Assembly: GCF_007004645.1 (NCBI RefSeq)
Contig: NZ_ML660023.1
Span: forward strand, 62,001 to 126,000
Origin: Aliiroseovarius halocynthiae
GTDB taxonomy: Bacteria > Pseudomonadota > Alphaproteobacteria > Rhodobacterales > Rhodobacteraceae
Length of the DNA stretch: 64,000 bases
Reading direction: 5' to 3'
The notes beneath the pieces are model-generated. The model ran no database searches. It had not been told where the DNA came from and saw only the letters and a program-made list of their open reading frames with translations. Positions 28,776-38,172 of this stretch are shown here, piece after piece. The translations under genes were made by a program, and so were the position numbers. Within the stretch, counting starts at the first letter, position 1. Each line of letters begins with the position of its first letter.

Positions 28776-29603
28776 TCAATCGGACAATTTGGTCTCGTCC
28801 GTACCCAGAACATCCGCCAGTCGGGCGGCGGCGGATCCGGGGCGCAGGGGTTTTTGCTGGCTTTCATCGGGCGCCCAGCCGGTCAGAAAGATCATCTCGA
28901 AGCTGGCGGTGATGCGGTTACCGCCGGCCGGGAAGTGTTGTGCATAGCGGGTTTTGATATCATCAAAGAATGCGCGATTCAGGGGAGCAATAAGTCTCTG
29001 TTCCAGCGCATTTCGCTCTCCCATCAGGCGCAGATCCCGCATCAGGGAATAGCTGTCTGCATAGGTCACCTGCCGTACAGCGCTGTCCGCGACGGGCAGC
29101 GCAAGGCCCGCACGTTGCAGAAGCGCACCAAGGTCTCGGATTTCGCCCATCGGGACGACGCGAGGGGACAGGCCGCCGGTGCGGGCGACCTCGACCTCGG
29201 ACAAAATGGCGCGGAGTTCGGACAGGGTTTGCCCACCAAACATTACCCCCATGAACATCCCGTCATTAATCAAAGCGCGTCGGGATTGGATGATTTGCCC
29301 CACCGGATCGTTGGCCCAGTGAAGGGATAGCCCGTGGATCACCAGATCATGTGCACCCGGTTCCAGCGATAGGACGTCGTCATCAGGCACAATCACAGCG
29401 TCTGGGAAGTTTTCGGCCCAAATCTGCGGAAAACCGGTGACAATCGCTGGCTTGGTAAACGTTCTGTTAACCTCTGTCAGGCGATCCTTCACCTCATCGG
29501 CGGCAAGTTCTTGCAAGAACATGCCGTCCTCCGTCGCGCGGCGGCGGTTTTGCGCAAGTTGGTTGCGGTTGGTCAGCTTGGGGGTGTCGTCAGGCAGTCT
29601 CAT
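28776..29603 (-). CDS. SAM-dependent methyltransferase (BioC/NDUFAF5-like)
   Basis: A 275-residue class I methyltransferase-like protein starting MRLPDDTPKLTNRNQLAQNRRRA. It resembles the NDUFAF5 (C20orf7) family and the related BioC-like proteins: SLEPGAHDLVIHGLSLHWANDPVGQIIQSRRAL is the conserved core. The glycine-rich SAM loop is degenerate, which also occurs in that family, so methyl transfer is not certain. The chosen ATG avoids overlap with the divergent comF; 30 bases separate the two starts. Confidence 0.8.
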   Translation of the reverse strand: MRLPDDTPKLTNRNQLAQNRRRATEDGMFLQELAADEVKDRLTEVNRTFTKPAIVTGFPQIWAENFPDAVIVPDDDVLSLEPGAHDLVIHGLSLHWANDPVGQIIQSRRALINDGMFMGVMFGGQTLSELRAILSEVEVARTGGLSPRVVPMGEIRDLGALLQRAGLALPVADSAVRQVTYADSYSLMRDLRLMGERNALEQRLIAPLNRAFFDDIKTRYAQHFPAGGNRITASFEMIFLTGWAPDESQQKPLRPGSAAARLADVLGTDETKLSD

Positions 29604-29633
29604 CGACGCGGACCATAGTTGGAAAGGGCGAAA

Positions 29634-30350
29634 ATGCAATCAGCGCTGCACCTGATATATCCTCCGCAATGCATCAGTTGTGACGCGCCGACGGATGCGG
29701 ATTTTGCACTGTGCCCCGAATGTTGGAGCGGAACGCCCTTCATTACAGGCCTATCCTGCGATCTGTGCGGTGAACCCCTGCCCGGCGAGGATGATGGAAA
29801 TACCGCGCATTGCGACGCCTGCATGACGCGGCAGCGTCCCTGGGTGCAAGGGCGGTCCGCACTGCTTTATCGCGGGAATGCGCGCCGAATGATCCTTGCC
29901 CTGAAACATGGTGACCGGCCTGAACTTGCCCGCAGTTTTGCCCCATGGCTGGCGCGTGCGGCCGAGGATATGTTGCACGACGACATGGTGATCCTTCCCA
30001 TTCCCATCCATTGGACCCGGCGATTGAAGCGGCGCTATAACCAATCGGCCGAGCTGTCGCGGGCGCTATCACGGGAAACCGGGTTAAAGCACGCGCCGCA
30101 GGCCCTGATCCGTCCCCGCCGTACTGCGGTTCACGATGGGATGAGCGTCGAGGATAGGTTCGCGAACATGGAGCATGCGATTGAACCACACCCGAAACAT
30201 GGTGCAATATTACAAGGGCGCGATGTGGTTTTGCTGGATGATGTGATGACATCGGGCGCGACATTTCATGCCTGCGCGCACGCAGCTGTGAGCGCCGGTG
30301 CGGCATCTGTGAAGGTCCTGTCCCTTGCGCGGGTGACCCGTGACGCCTAA
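29634..30350 (+). CDS. comF: ComF family phosphoribosyltransferase-like protein
   Basis: 238 residues. The N-terminal part holds CxxC pairs (C13/C16 and further ones in LCPEC, CDLCGEP and HCDACM) that should bind zinc. The C-terminal part is a type I phosphoribosyltransferase fold with VVLLDDVMTSGAT as the PRPP-binding loop and IPIHWTRRLKRRYNQSAEL. ComF-type proteins are linked to DNA uptake, but that role is unproved here. I chose the ATG of MQSALHLIYP, preceded by GGAAAGG at five bases. Confidence 0.9.
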   Translation: MQSALHLIYPPQCISCDAPTDADFALCPECWSGTPFITGLSCDLCGEPLPGEDDGNTAHCDACMTRQRPWVQGRSALLYRGNARRMILALKHGDRPELARSFAPWLARAAEDMLHDDMVILPIPIHWTRRLKRRYNQSAELSRALSRETGLKHAPQALIRPRRTAVHDGMSVEDRFANMEHAIEPHPKHGAILQGRDVVLLDDVMTSGATFHACAHAAVSAGAASVKVLSLARVTRDA

Positions 30351-30399
30351 TTGCCTTTGGTTCTGCAAACGTGCAGAACGGATATGAAGGAAGGGTGTC

Positions 30400-30657
30400 A
30401 TGCAACTGGTTACGATCTATACCTCGCCACTGTGCGGATTTTGCCATGCAGCAAAACGGCTTTTAAACAGCAAGAATGTTGAATTCGACGAAATCGACGT
30501 GCTGATGAAGCCTGCAAAGAAGCAAGAGATGATGTCGCGCGCCCATGGCCGCCACACAGTGCCGCAGATCTTTATCGGCGATGTACACGTGGGCGGGTGT
30601 GATGATCTGTATGACCTGGAACGCAGCGGAAAGCTTGATCCGCTGCTGGCGGGCTGA
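30400..30657 (+). CDS. grxC: Glutaredoxin 3 (GrxC)
   Basis: An 85-residue dithiol glutaredoxin, reduced by glutathione, that reduces disulfides in the cytoplasm. The active site is C12-G-F-C15 instead of the common CPYC. TVPQIFIGDVHVGGCDDLYDLERSG is the usual glutathione-binding segment. GGAAGG precedes the ATG. The stop is three bases before the nitrilase-family gene. A small 7-bp hairpin (TTCTGCA/TGCAGAA) is in the 49 bases after comF. Confidence 0.95.
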   Translation: MQLVTIYTSPLCGFCHAAKRLLNSKNVEFDEIDVLMKPAKKQEMMSRAHGRHTVPQIFIGDVHVGGCDDLYDLERSGKLDPLLAG

Positions 30658-30660
30658 CCC

Positions 30661-31479
30661 ATGCGCGTCGCGCTGATCCAGTTTACGGCCGGGGATGATC
30701 CGGCCGCAAATCTTGGACCATTGCGCGACATGATACGGCAAGCAGCACAGAATGGGGCCGAGTTCGTTTTGACGCCGGAAGTGTCGAACATCATCTCGAC
30801 CAGCCGCCGCCATCAGCAGAGCGTCCTGCATCACGAGCCCGAGGACCCGACGCTTGCCGCCTTGCGTTATGAAGCGCATGCGTTGGGCATATGGCTGTTG
30901 ATTGGGTCGCTGGCGCTAAAAACTGACGACCCTGACGGGCGCTTCGCCAATCGGTCGTTCATGATTTCTCCGCTGGGGGATATTGTCGCACGCTATGACA
31001 AGATCCACATGTTTGATGTGCAGATTGACGACGTTGAAAGCTATCGCGAAAGCGTGGGCTATCGTCCGGGTGATCGCGCCGTCGTCGCCCAGACCGAGTT
31101 TTGCCCGATTGGCATGAGCATCTGTTATGACATGCGCTTCCCGCATCTTTATCGCGCGCTTGCCAAGGCTGGTGCTGAAATAGTCACTGTTCCTGCGGCT
31201 TTCTCACCCGTGACGGGGGTTGCGCATTGGGAAAGCCTGCTGCGTGCCCGCGCGATTGAAAACGGCGTATTTATTCTGGCTCCGGCGATGTGCGGGCAGC
31301 ACGGGTCGAAGCGGTCTACATACGGGCATTCTTTGGTTGTGTCCCCGTGGGGCGAGGTTTTGGCCGATGGCGGAACGGACCCCGGCATCACAATGGTTGA
31401 TCTTGACCTTGCAGACGTGGGAAGGTCGCGCCGACGCGTCCCATCCCTGACGCATGATCGAGAATTCAAAGGCCCCTGA
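30661..31479 (+). CDS. Carbon-nitrogen hydrolase (nitrilase superfamily, Nit1-like)
   Basis: A 272-residue member of the nitrilase superfamily with the complete catalytic triad: E40 in LTPEVSN, K114 in YDKIHMFDV and C155 in MSICYDMRFP. The sequence fits the Nit branch, whose members hydrolyse deaminated glutathione and similar amides, but the substrate is inferred. The location directly after a glutaredoxin gene fits glutathione metabolism. It overlaps marR by one base (TGATG). Confidence 0.9.
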   Translation: MRVALIQFTAGDDPAANLGPLRDMIRQAAQNGAEFVLTPEVSNIISTSRRHQQSVLHHEPEDPTLAALRYEAHALGIWLLIGSLALKTDDPDGRFANRSFMISPLGDIVARYDKIHMFDVQIDDVESYRESVGYRPGDRAVVAQTEFCPIGMSICYDMRFPHLYRALAKAGAEIVTVPAAFSPVTGVAHWESLLRARAIENGVFILAPAMCGQHGSKRSTYGHSLVVSPWGEVLADGGTDPGITMVDLDLADVGRSRRRVPSLTHDREFKGP

Positions 31480-31925
31480 TGTCCGAAAGCTCTGCCGAAA
31501 CCCTGTCCGTCGCCCTGTTCAGCGAGATGTTCATGGCCGACCAGTTGGCGCGCAACCGTCTGTCGAAAGCGCTGCCCAAGGGGATGGAGCTAAGCCATTT
31601 TTCCGTGCTGAACCATCTGGCCCGCGTGGGCGAGGAAAAAAGCCCTGCGCAATTGGCCAAGTCATTTCACGTCACGCGCGGGGCGATGACCAACACGTTG
31701 AACAAGCTGGAATGGGCCGGGCATGTGCATATCCGGCCTGATTGGGATGACGCGCGGCGTAAATTCGTAACGATTTCCCCGTCCGGGCGCGCGGCGCGCG
31801 ATGCGGCGCTGGCTGCGATTACGCCGATTATCTCGAACATGGTGAAACAGATCGGTGCGGATAATGTGCGTAACGTTCTGCCTGTGTTGCGAGAGATGCG
31901 TCAAATCCTAAGCGAAATCGAATGA
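31479..31925 (+). CDS. MarR family transcriptional regulator
   Basis: 148 residues with a winged helix-turn-helix: LSHFSVLNHLARVGEEKSPAQLAKSFHVTRGAMTNTLNKLEW, followed by the wing DARRKFVTISPSGRAARD. Its target and ligand are unknown. It lies between the nitrilase-family gene and a GNAT gene with overlaps on both sides, so it may regulate this small operon. Confidence 0.9.
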   Translation: MSESSAETLSVALFSEMFMADQLARNRLSKALPKGMELSHFSVLNHLARVGEEKSPAQLAKSFHVTRGAMTNTLNKLEWAGHVHIRPDWDDARRKFVTISPSGRAARDAALAAITPIISNMVKQIGADNVRNVLPVLREMRQILSEIE

Positions 31926-32704
31926 AATCGCTGGAATTTGCGACGGACCTCATGGTTCAGGATGGCCAGACCGAGATTCAGAGGTTTGATGATCGGTTCG
32001 TTCAGCGCACGCCAGATGAACCTAACTATTGGTTTGGAAACCGCGTTGTTTTCAATGAACAACCGAAATCCGCAGATGATCTAATCGCACAGTTTCACAC
32101 TGATCTGCCCGAGGCTAAGCACATCTGCATAAGTTGGGATGTTCCAAATCTGAGCATTCAGTCTGTGAGGGACGTATTTGAATCCACCGGGCTGCGCGTG
32201 GAGCAAGGCGATGTTCTTGCTTTGCGACAGGATCTGATGCGCGTTGACGTGCCAGAAGGGATCACTGTCCGGCCCTTGGTGTCAGCATCTGACTGGCGTC
32301 AGAGCGAAGCCATCGGTCGTTTGGATTTATTGAATGACGGAGCACCTGAGGCAGGGTTAGACACCTTTTTGATGAATAAGACGATCGCGCGACAAGACCA
32401 AATCGCCAAAGGGTTGGGTCAGTGGTTTGGCGCTTTTGACGGCGACACACTTGCGGGTGACATGGGCATTTTTAATGACGACCGGCTCATCCGCTATCAG
32501 TCCGTTCAAACGCATGCGGCATATCGCCGGCGCGGCATCTGTTCTTCACTTCTGTGCATCTGTCTGGACTGGGCAAAATCCCGCGCGCCAGATGCGCTTC
32601 CGGTGATCGTGGCGAATGCGGATACGGATGCCGGGCGGCTGTATCGCCGTGCCGGGTTTACCTTGGCTGAAACAACGGTTGCTGCCTATCGGCCGCCGAA
32701 ATAG
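31922..32704 (+). CDS. GNAT family N-acetyltransferase
   Basis: 260 residues; the C-terminal half is a GNAT domain with the acetyl-CoA loop in HAAYRRRGICSSLLCICL and the C-terminal LYRRAGFTLAE. The N-terminal half (about 130 residues) is less conserved and may be a degenerate second GNAT domain. The start overlaps the marR stop (ATGA). Third positions look less GC-rich than in neighbours. The stop codon is inside a hairpin shared with convergent ubiG. Confidence 0.82.
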   Translation: MKSLEFATDLMVQDGQTEIQRFDDRFVQRTPDEPNYWFGNRVVFNEQPKSADDLIAQFHTDLPEAKHICISWDVPNLSIQSVRDVFESTGLRVEQGDVLALRQDLMRVDVPEGITVRPLVSASDWRQSEAIGRLDLLNDGAPEAGLDTFLMNKTIARQDQIAKGLGQWFGAFDGDTLAGDMGIFNDDRLIRYQSVQTHAAYRRRGICSSLLCICLDWAKSRAPDALPVIVANADTDAGRLYRRAGFTLAETTVAAYRPPK

Positions 32705-32717
32705 AGACTATTTCGGC
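32695..32717. terminator. Hairpin spanning both stop codons of a convergent gene pair
   Basis: A perfect 10-bp inverted repeat GCCGAAATAG / CTATTTCGGC with a 3-base loop. The TAG of the GNAT gene and the TAG of ubiG (minus strand) each form part of the stem. There is no T-run on either side, so it may protect mRNA 3' ends or act with Rho more than as a classic intrinsic terminator. Confidence 0.6.
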
Positions 32718-33457
32718 TTAACCGAGGTTATGGCGTAGTTCACCGAAAGGTCTTGGGATGACAAAGACCAGCTCCACCCCAGTGGATTGAACACCATGCC
32801 TATGCGATCCACCACGTTCAGACCGGCGGCGGCGATCAGGTCGGCCAACTCATCCGGTGTGATGAATTTCGACCATTCATGTGTCCCTTTGGGCAGCCAG
32901 CGCATCACATGCTCGGCCCCGATGATCGCGACCATATAGCTTTTCGGATTGCGGTTGATCGTGGATGCCACCATCAGCCCGCCCGGCTTCAACAGCTGCT
33001 GACAGGCGGTCAAATAGGCCAGAGGGTCGGCGACGTGTTCAATCACTTCCATGTTCAGAACCACGTCGAACTGCTCGCCTGCTTGGGCAAGGCTTTCGGC
33101 GGTGCAATTGCGGTAATCAATCTGCAACCCCATCTGTTCGGCATGGACCTGCGCGACCGGGATGTTGCCCGCCGCTGCATCCGCGCCAATCACGGTGGCT
33201 CCAAGACGCGCCATCGGTTCAGACAAAAGCCCACCGCCGCAGCCGATATCCAACAGGCGCAGCCCCTTGAATGGCTCGACATCATTCAGGTCCCGCCCGA
33301 ACTCGGCGGCGATCTGATTTGTGATATAGTCCAGACGCACCGGGTTCATCATGTGAAGCGGTTTGAACTTGCCCGTGGGATCCCACCATTCGGCGGCCAT
33401 TGCCTCGAACTTGGCGACTTCGGCGGGGTCGACGGTGGTCTGGTTTTCGACAGTCAT
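32708..33457 (-). CDS. ubiG: Ubiquinone biosynthesis O-methyltransferase UbiG
   Basis: Catalyses both O-methylations in ubiquinone synthesis. The 249-residue protein has the N-terminal signature [19 protein letters not shown] and [15 protein letters not shown], the SAM loop [14 protein letters not shown] at residues 68-81, and [12 protein letters not shown] start at the ATG of [10 protein letters not shown] (AGAAGG at suitable distance), not the upstream in-frame codon. It is divergent from the iminopeptidase gene. Confidence 0.96.
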   Translation of the reverse strand: MTVENQTTVDPAEVAKFEAMAAEWWDPTGKFKPLHMMNPVRLDYITNQIAAEFGRDLNDVEPFKGLRLLDIGCGGGLLSEPMARLGATVIGADAAAGNIPVAQVHAEQMGLQIDYRNCTAESLAQAGEQFDVVLNMEVIEHVADPLAYLTACQQLLKPGGLMVASTINRNPKSYMVAIIGAEHVMRWLPKGTHEWSKFITPDELADLIAAAGLNVVDRIGMVFNPLGWSWSLSSQDLSVNYAITSVKPK

Positions 33458-33510
33458 CGGATACCTTCTTTCTGATGGCGGGCGCGTCGTGGTCATTATA
33501 TAGAGGTCTT

Positions 33511-34512
33511 ATGGATAAGGCCGCAGGAAAAAACAGCGCAGTCGCAAGGTTGTATCCCCCGATCGACCCGTTTGATCGGCATATGCTGGATGTGGGCGAT
33601 GGCCACAAGATCTATGTCGAACAATCCGGCAATCCCGACGGCATTCCCGTGGTGGTATTGCATGGCGGTCCGGGCGGCGGGTCGTCGCCCGCGATGCGCC
33701 GGTTTTTTAACCCGCGGCTTTACCACATCATCCTATTTGATCAGCGCGGCTGTGGGCGCTCGCGTCCGCATGCGAGCATCGACCATAACACCACGTGGCA
33801 TCTGGTGCGTGATATCGAACAAATCCGCACGACGCTGGGCATTGATCGCTGGATTGTGTTTGGCGGAAGTTGGGGGGCGACGCTGTCCCTGATTTATGCG
33901 CAGGCGCACCCGTCCCGCGTGGCGCATTTGGTTTTGCGCGGTGTGTTCCTTGCCACGAAATCTGAGTTGGATTGGTTCTATGGTGGTGGCGCTGGGCGGT
34001 TCTGGCCCGAGCTTTGGGATCGGTTTGAAAGCCTGATCCCTGAACCCGAGCGTCACGACATGATCAGCGCCTATCATCGGCGCCTGTTCTCTGGAAATTA
34101 CGCGGAAGAAGCACGCTATGCCCGCGCGTGGACCGGGTGGGAGAACGCGCTTGCCTCGATCCAGAATGCGGGCGCGGTGATCGAAAGCCCAGCCGAATAC
34201 GCGCGCGCCTTTGCGCGGTTGGAGAACCACTATTTCCGGCATGGCGCGTTTCTGGATGAAGACGGCAAAATCCTTCGCGACATGGATCGCATTGCGCATA
34301 TCCCTGGTACGATTGTGCAAGGGCGCCACGATATGATCTGCCCACCCAAGATGGCGTGGAAACTGCATCAACGCTGGCCGAAATCCGAACTGCGGATGAT
34401 CCACCTTGCCGGCCATGCCCTGTCCGAGCGCGGGATTGCGGACGAGCTGGTGACGGTAATGGAAAAACTCGCGGTGAACGCGAGCGATCGGGGTTTAAGA
34501 TCGCCCGTTTGA
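33511..34512 (+). CDS. pip: Prolyl iminopeptidase
   Basis: Releases N-terminal proline from peptides. The 333-residue alpha/beta hydrolase has HGGPGG at 51-56 (oxyanion hole), DQRGCGRS at 77-84, the nucleophile elbow GGSWG at 118-122 (S120), a catalytic aspartate in VQGRHDMICP and a histidine in LAGHALSE, all in the order of family S33. AGAGG precedes the ATG. It starts 53 bases from ubiG on the opposite strand. Confidence 0.94.
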   Translation: MDKAAGKNSAVARLYPPIDPFDRHMLDVGDGHKIYVEQSGNPDGIPVVVLHGGPGGGSSPAMRRFFNPRLYHIILFDQRGCGRSRPHASIDHNTTWHLVRDIEQIRTTLGIDRWIVFGGSWGATLSLIYAQAHPSRVAHLVLRGVFLATKSELDWFYGGGAGRFWPELWDRFESLIPEPERHDMISAYHRRLFSGNYAEEARYARAWTGWENALASIQNAGAVIESPAEYARAFARLENHYFRHGAFLDEDGKILRDMDRIAHIPGTIVQGRHDMICPPKMAWKLHQRWPKSELRMIHLAGHALSERGIADELVTVMEKLAVNASDRGLRSPV

Positions 34513-34554
34513 TCCTATATCGAAGCTATTGCAAGAAATGCGAGGCTTTGACCA

Positions 34555-35169
34555 ATGCAGACCGCGACATTCTGGAACAAGATTGCAGATAAATATGCCA
34601 AGGACCCGATTTCGGATGTGGCGTCTTATGAGCATAAGCTGAAGCTGACTCGGGATCGGTTCCGGCCGGACATGACTGTTTTGGAAATTGCATGCGGTAC
34701 GGGCAGCACCGCGATCTTGCATGCGCCACATGTGGCGAACTATCTGGCGGTCGATATCTCGGATCGGATGATCGAGATCGCACAGGCAAAAGATGTGCCA
34801 TCTAATCTGACATTTCAGGTCGCGAATGTGGAAGAGATGCCGCTGGATCCGGGCAGCTTCGATATGGTGCAGGCACATTCTGCGTTGCATCTTCTTGGTG
34901 ATCCCAAGGCCACGATTGAAAAGATCTATGGCACGCTGAATCCCGGCGGGCTGTTTGTCAGCTCGACCGCATGCGTCGGTGGGGTCTGGTGGTTGAAGCT
35001 GATCGCGCCAATCGGCAAGGCGCTGGGCAAGTTTCCACATCTCTCGTGGTTCACCGAGGATGAGCTGCGCAAGATGATGCGCGACGCTGGGTTCGAGATC
35101 GTCGAAGACTGGCGTCCCAAGGGTAAAATCAAGGCGCTTTTCCTGATCGTAAGGAAGCCTGAAGCGTAA
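34555..35169 (+). CDS. Class I SAM-dependent methyltransferase
   Basis: 204 residues with the SAM-binding [16 protein letters not shown], the acidic [12 protein letters not shown] and the [12 protein letters not shown] strand. The C-terminal region ([21 protein letters not shown]) is hydrophobic, so it may act at the membrane. The substrate is not known. It ends just before the promoter and leader of rimP. Confidence 0.85.
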   Translation: MQTATFWNKIADKYAKDPISDVASYEHKLKLTRDRFRPDMTVLEIACGTGSTAILHAPHVANYLAVDISDRMIEIAQAKDVPSNLTFQVANVEEMPLDPGSFDMVQAHSALHLLGDPKATIEKIYGTLNPGGLFVSSTACVGGVWWLKLIAPIGKALGKFPHLSWFTEDELRKMMRDAGFEIVEDWRPKGKIKALFLIVRKPEA

Positions 35170-35171
35170 GG

Positions 35172-35200
35172 CTTGCAGACTCAGGCGCTTTCCCCTATAT
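35172..35200 (+). promoter_or_regulatory. Promoter of the rimP-nusA-ylxR-infB operon
   Basis: TTGCAG, 17 bases, TATATG reads as a housekeeping promoter. The same bases read as CTTG, 18 bases, CCTATAT, a match to alphaproteobacterial RpoH promoters, with the layout of the dnaK promoter at 54.5 kb. Transcription would begin just before the leader hairpins. Confidence 0.55.
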
Positions 35201-35213
35201 GCCTTCTTAACAG

Positions 35214-35281
35214 CGGTGCTTCGGTCTCCACCCCCGAAGCTCCACCGGAAAAATCCGACGGGCCCGCTGGCCCGTTTTTTT
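35214..35281 (+). terminator. rimP leader: stem-loop plus intrinsic terminator (likely attenuator)
   Basis: The first stem pairs CTTCGG with CCGAAG and continues as CGGTG with CACCG across a 3-base bulge (35214-35247). The second is a perfect 7-bp hairpin ACGGGCC/GGCCCGT with loop CGCT followed by seven T (35258-35281). The terminator is 15 bases before the rimP start and downstream of the promoter, so it must be read through for the operon to be made. A structured rimP leader is known in alphaproteobacteria. Confidence 0.7.
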
Positions 35282-35296
35282 GTTTTGGAGATGCGA

Positions 35297-35881
35297 GTGA
35301 GCAACCTTGTTGCAAAATCCGCGATTGATCGTCGTCTGGCTGACATTGCCGGCCCCGTGATTGAAGACATGGGGTTCGAACTGGTGCGTCTGCGTCTGAT
35401 GGGGGGTAATACGCCCACGCTGCAGATCATGGCAGAACGTCCCGAAGGCGGGATCGAAGTGGATGACTGCGCCCAGATTTCGACTGCGTTAAGCGCGATT
35501 TTTGATGTCGAAGACCCGATCGAGGATAATTATACGCTTGAAGTCGGCTCGCCCGGCATCGACCGTCCGCTGACCCGTCTGAAAGATTTCAGCGCGTGGT
35601 CGGGCTATGTCGCCAAGATCGAGACATCGGAACTGATCGACGGACGCAAACGCTTCAAGGGGAACCTTGCGGGCGTTGAAGAAAACGAGGTTCTGATCGA
35701 GATCGAGAACCAGGGCGAAGAGGTCACGATTGGCCTTGATTTTGACTGGCTGGCAGATGCCAAGCTGGTTTTGACCGACGAATTGATCCGCGAAGCACTG
35801 CGTCAGCGCAAAGATGCCGGCCAGATCGACGAAGCCCAATTTGATGAAATTCAAGAAATCACCGGTTCCGAGGAGGACTGA
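35297..35881 (+). CDS. rimP: Ribosome maturation factor RimP
   Basis: Needed for 30S subunit maturation. The 194-residue protein has the N-terminal [50 protein letters not shown] and [14 protein letters not shown], all typical. I choose the GTG start ([10 protein letters not shown]) because GGAG lies six bases upstream; the in-frame ATG two codons earlier directly abuts GGAG. It is two bases from nusA. Confidence 0.95.
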   Translation: MSNLVAKSAIDRRLADIAGPVIEDMGFELVRLRLMGGNTPTLQIMAERPEGGIEVDDCAQISTALSAIFDVEDPIEDNYTLEVGSPGIDRPLTRLKDFSAWSGYVAKIETSELIDGRKRFKGNLAGVEENEVLIEIENQGEEVTIGLDFDWLADAKLVLTDELIREALRQRKDAGQIDEAQFDEIQEITGSEED

Positions 35882-35883
35882 GA

Positions 35884-37509
35884 ATGGCAATTACTTCTGC
35901 TAACCAGCTTGAGCTTTTGCAAACCGCCGAGGCCGTCGCCCGCGAAAAGATGATCGACCCCGGTCTGGTCATCGAAGCGATGGAAGAAAGCCTGGCCCGC
36001 GCAGCCAAGTCGCGCTACGGCGCCGAAATGGACATTCGCGTGACCATCGACCGCAAGACCGGCCGCGCCACCTTTACCCGCGTGCGCACCGTTGTTGCAG
36101 ATGAAGAGCTGGAAAACTATCAGGCCGAGTTCACCGTCGAACAGGCCAAGCAGTACATGGAAAACCCCGAAGTGGGCGACGTGTACAGCGAAGAAGTTCC
36201 CCCGGTCGAAATGGGTCGTATTGCTGCCCAGTCCGCCAAGCAGGTGATCTTGCAGAAGGTCCGCGAAGCAGAACGTGACCGTCAGTACGAAGAATTCAAA
36301 GATCGCGCCGGCACCATCATCAATGGTCAGGTTAAGCGCGAAGAATATGGCAACGTTATTGTGGACGTAGGTGCTGGCGAAGCCATCCTGCGCCGCAACG
36401 AAAAGATCGGCCGCGAAAGCTATCGTCCGAACGACCGTATCCGCTGCTACATCAAAGATGTCCGCCGCGAAGCCCGCGGTCCGCAGATCTTCCTGTCGCG
36501 CACCGCACCCGAGTTCATGGCTGAGCTGTTCAAAATGGAAGTGCCGGAAATCTATGACAACATCATCGAGATCAAAGCCGTGGCCCGTGATCCGGGCTCG
36601 CGCGCGAAGATCGCCGTGATTTCGTATGACACCTCGATTGACCCGGTTGGTGCTTGTGTTGGTATGCGTGGTTCGCGTGTGCAGGCCGTCGTGAACGAGC
36701 TTCAGGGCGAGAAAATCGACATTATCCCGTGGAACGAAGATCAGCCGACCTTCCTTGTGAACGCGCTTCAGCCTGCTGAGGTGTCTAAAGTTGTGCTGGA
36801 TGAAGAAGCCGGCAAGATCGAAGTTGTTGTGCCTGACGAACAGCTGTCGCTGGCCATTGGCCGTCGCGGTCAGAACGTCCGTCTGGCAAGCCAGCTGACG
36901 AACCTTGATATCGACATCATGACCGAGGCCGAAGAAAGCGAGCGTCGTCAGAAAGAATTCGCGCTCCGCACTGCCCTGTTCATGGACACCCTTGATCTGG
37001 ACGAATTCTTTGCCCAGCTTCTGGTGTCCGAAGGCTTCACCAACCTGGAAGAAGTCGCCTATGTCGAAGTCGATGAATTGCTGGTGATCGACGGTGTTGA
37101 CGAAGGCACTGCACAGGAACTTCAAACCCGTGCCCGCGAATATCTGGAAGCTCAGGCCGCCAAGGCGCTGGAAAACGCCCGCGCAATGGGTGTCGAAGAC
37201 AGCCTGATCGCCTTCGAAGGTCTGACCGCGCAGATGGTCGAGGCATTGGCCGAAGACGGTGTGAAATCGCTGGAAGACTTTGCGACCTGTGCGGACTGGG
37301 AGCTGGCTGGCGGCTGGACCACCGTGGATGGCGAGCGCATCAAGGACGATGGTTCGCTTGAGAAATTCGGCATCTCGCTCGAAGAGGCTCAGGACATGGT
37401 CATGACCGCCCGTATTCTTTTGGGTTGGGTCGATCCGGCTGAACTGGAAGCGGAAGCTGCAGAAGGTGAAGAAGACGCCGAAACCGCAGAAGAAGGGGCC
37501 GAGGCCTGA
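35884..37509 (+). CDS. nusA: Transcription termination/antitermination protein NusA
   Basis: Binds RNA polymerase and controls pausing, termination and antitermination. The 541-residue protein has the N-terminal polymerase-binding domain, an S1 domain ([21 protein letters not shown]), KH domains ([23 protein letters not shown] and [16 protein letters not shown]), and two C-terminal helical repeats before an acidic tail ([20 protein letters not shown]). A 25-base gap separates it from ylxR. Confidence 0.97.
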   Translation: MAITSANQLELLQTAEAVAREKMIDPGLVIEAMEESLARAAKSRYGAEMDIRVTIDRKTGRATFTRVRTVVADEELENYQAEFTVEQAKQYMENPEVGDVYSEEVPPVEMGRIAAQSAKQVILQKVREAERDRQYEEFKDRAGTIINGQVKREEYGNVIVDVGAGEAILRRNEKIGRESYRPNDRIRCYIKDVRREARGPQIFLSRTAPEFMAELFKMEVPEIYDNIIEIKAVARDPGSRAKIAVISYDTSIDPVGACVGMRGSRVQAVVNELQGEKIDIIPWNEDQPTFLVNALQPAEVSKVVLDEEAGKIEVVVPDEQLSLAIGRRGQNVRLASQLTNLDIDIMTEAEESERRQKEFALRTALFMDTLDLDEFFAQLLVSEGFTNLEEVAYVEVDELLVIDGVDEGTAQELQTRAREYLEAQAAKALENARAMGVEDSLIAFEGLTAQMVEALAEDGVKSLEDFATCADWELAGGWTTVDGERIKDDGSLEKFGISLEEAQDMVMTARILLGWVDPAELEAEAAEGEEDAETAEEGAEA

Positions 37510-37533
37510 TCCTCGGGCCTCAGAGGGCAACGC

Positions 37534-38172
37534 ATGACGCGTGGTGGACATAAAAAGCGGCCGGAAGATCCGGAACGGCGCTGCATCGCAACCGGTGAAA
37601 CACAGCCAAAGGCTGGGTTGATCCGCTTTGTGGTGGGGCCGGATGACATGGTGGTGCCTGACCTGTTGGGCAAGCTTCCGGGTCGTGGGATCTATGTCGC
37701 TGCCAACCGTGCGGCGATTGCCACGGCGATTAAGAAAGGCCTGTTTTCACGCGCTGCGCGCAAGCAGGTCACCGTACCTGACGGACTGCTTGAGATGCTT
37801 GAACGCAGCTATGCAGATCGGGTGACACATCTGATCGCAATGGCACGCAAAGCGGGTCAGGCGGTCGCTGGGTATGAGAAAGTTAAAGACTGGCTGATGA
37901 AAGATCAGGCCAAAGTTTTGATCCAAGCCTCGGATGGGTCCGAGCGCGGAAAATCGAAGCTTAGACCGCCCCGCGAAGAGGGACGGTTTATCGAATGTCT
38001 GACCGGTGACGAACTGGGTTTGGCGTTTGGACGTGAAAATGTGATACATGGCGCGCTTGCGTCTGGCGGTTTGGCCTCTCGTGTTGTAGAGGAAGCCCAG
38101 AAACTGACAGCGATGCGCGTGCAAGATAGCGACGGCGGGAAGGCTCGCCGGAAAGGTACGAAGACCAGATGA
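37534..38172 (+). CDS. YlxR-L7Ae fusion, RNA-binding nucleoid/translation protein
   Basis: 212 residues. The first 90 are a YlxR (DUF448) domain: [24 protein letters not shown] and KLPGRGIYV. The following part looks like an L7Ae-type RNA-binding domain ([25 protein letters not shown], then VLIQASDGS), with a basic tail. In other bacteria these two are neighbouring genes between nusA and infB; alphaproteobacteria commonly carry the fusion. Its role is probably linked to ribosomes or RNA but is not settled. It overlaps infB by four bases. Confidence 0.9.
   Translation: MTRGGHKKRPEDPERRCIATGETQPKAGLIRFVVGPDDMVVPDLLGKLPGRGIYVAANRAAIATAIKKGLFSRAARKQVTVPDGLLEMLERSYADRVTHLIAMARKAGQAVAGYEKVKDWLMKDQAKVLIQASDGSERGKSKLRPPREEGRFIECLTGDELGLAFGRENVIHGALASGGLASRVVEEAQKLTAMRVQDSDGGKARRKGTKTR

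Noticed and set aside
30361-30378. 7-bp inverted repeat between comF and grxC
   Set aside because: Short stem with no T-run; too weak to call a terminator.
35851-37551. 566-codon minus-strand frame antisense to nusA
   Set aside because: Histidine- and phenylalanine-rich translation with no family match; a shadow produced by the codon bias of nusA.
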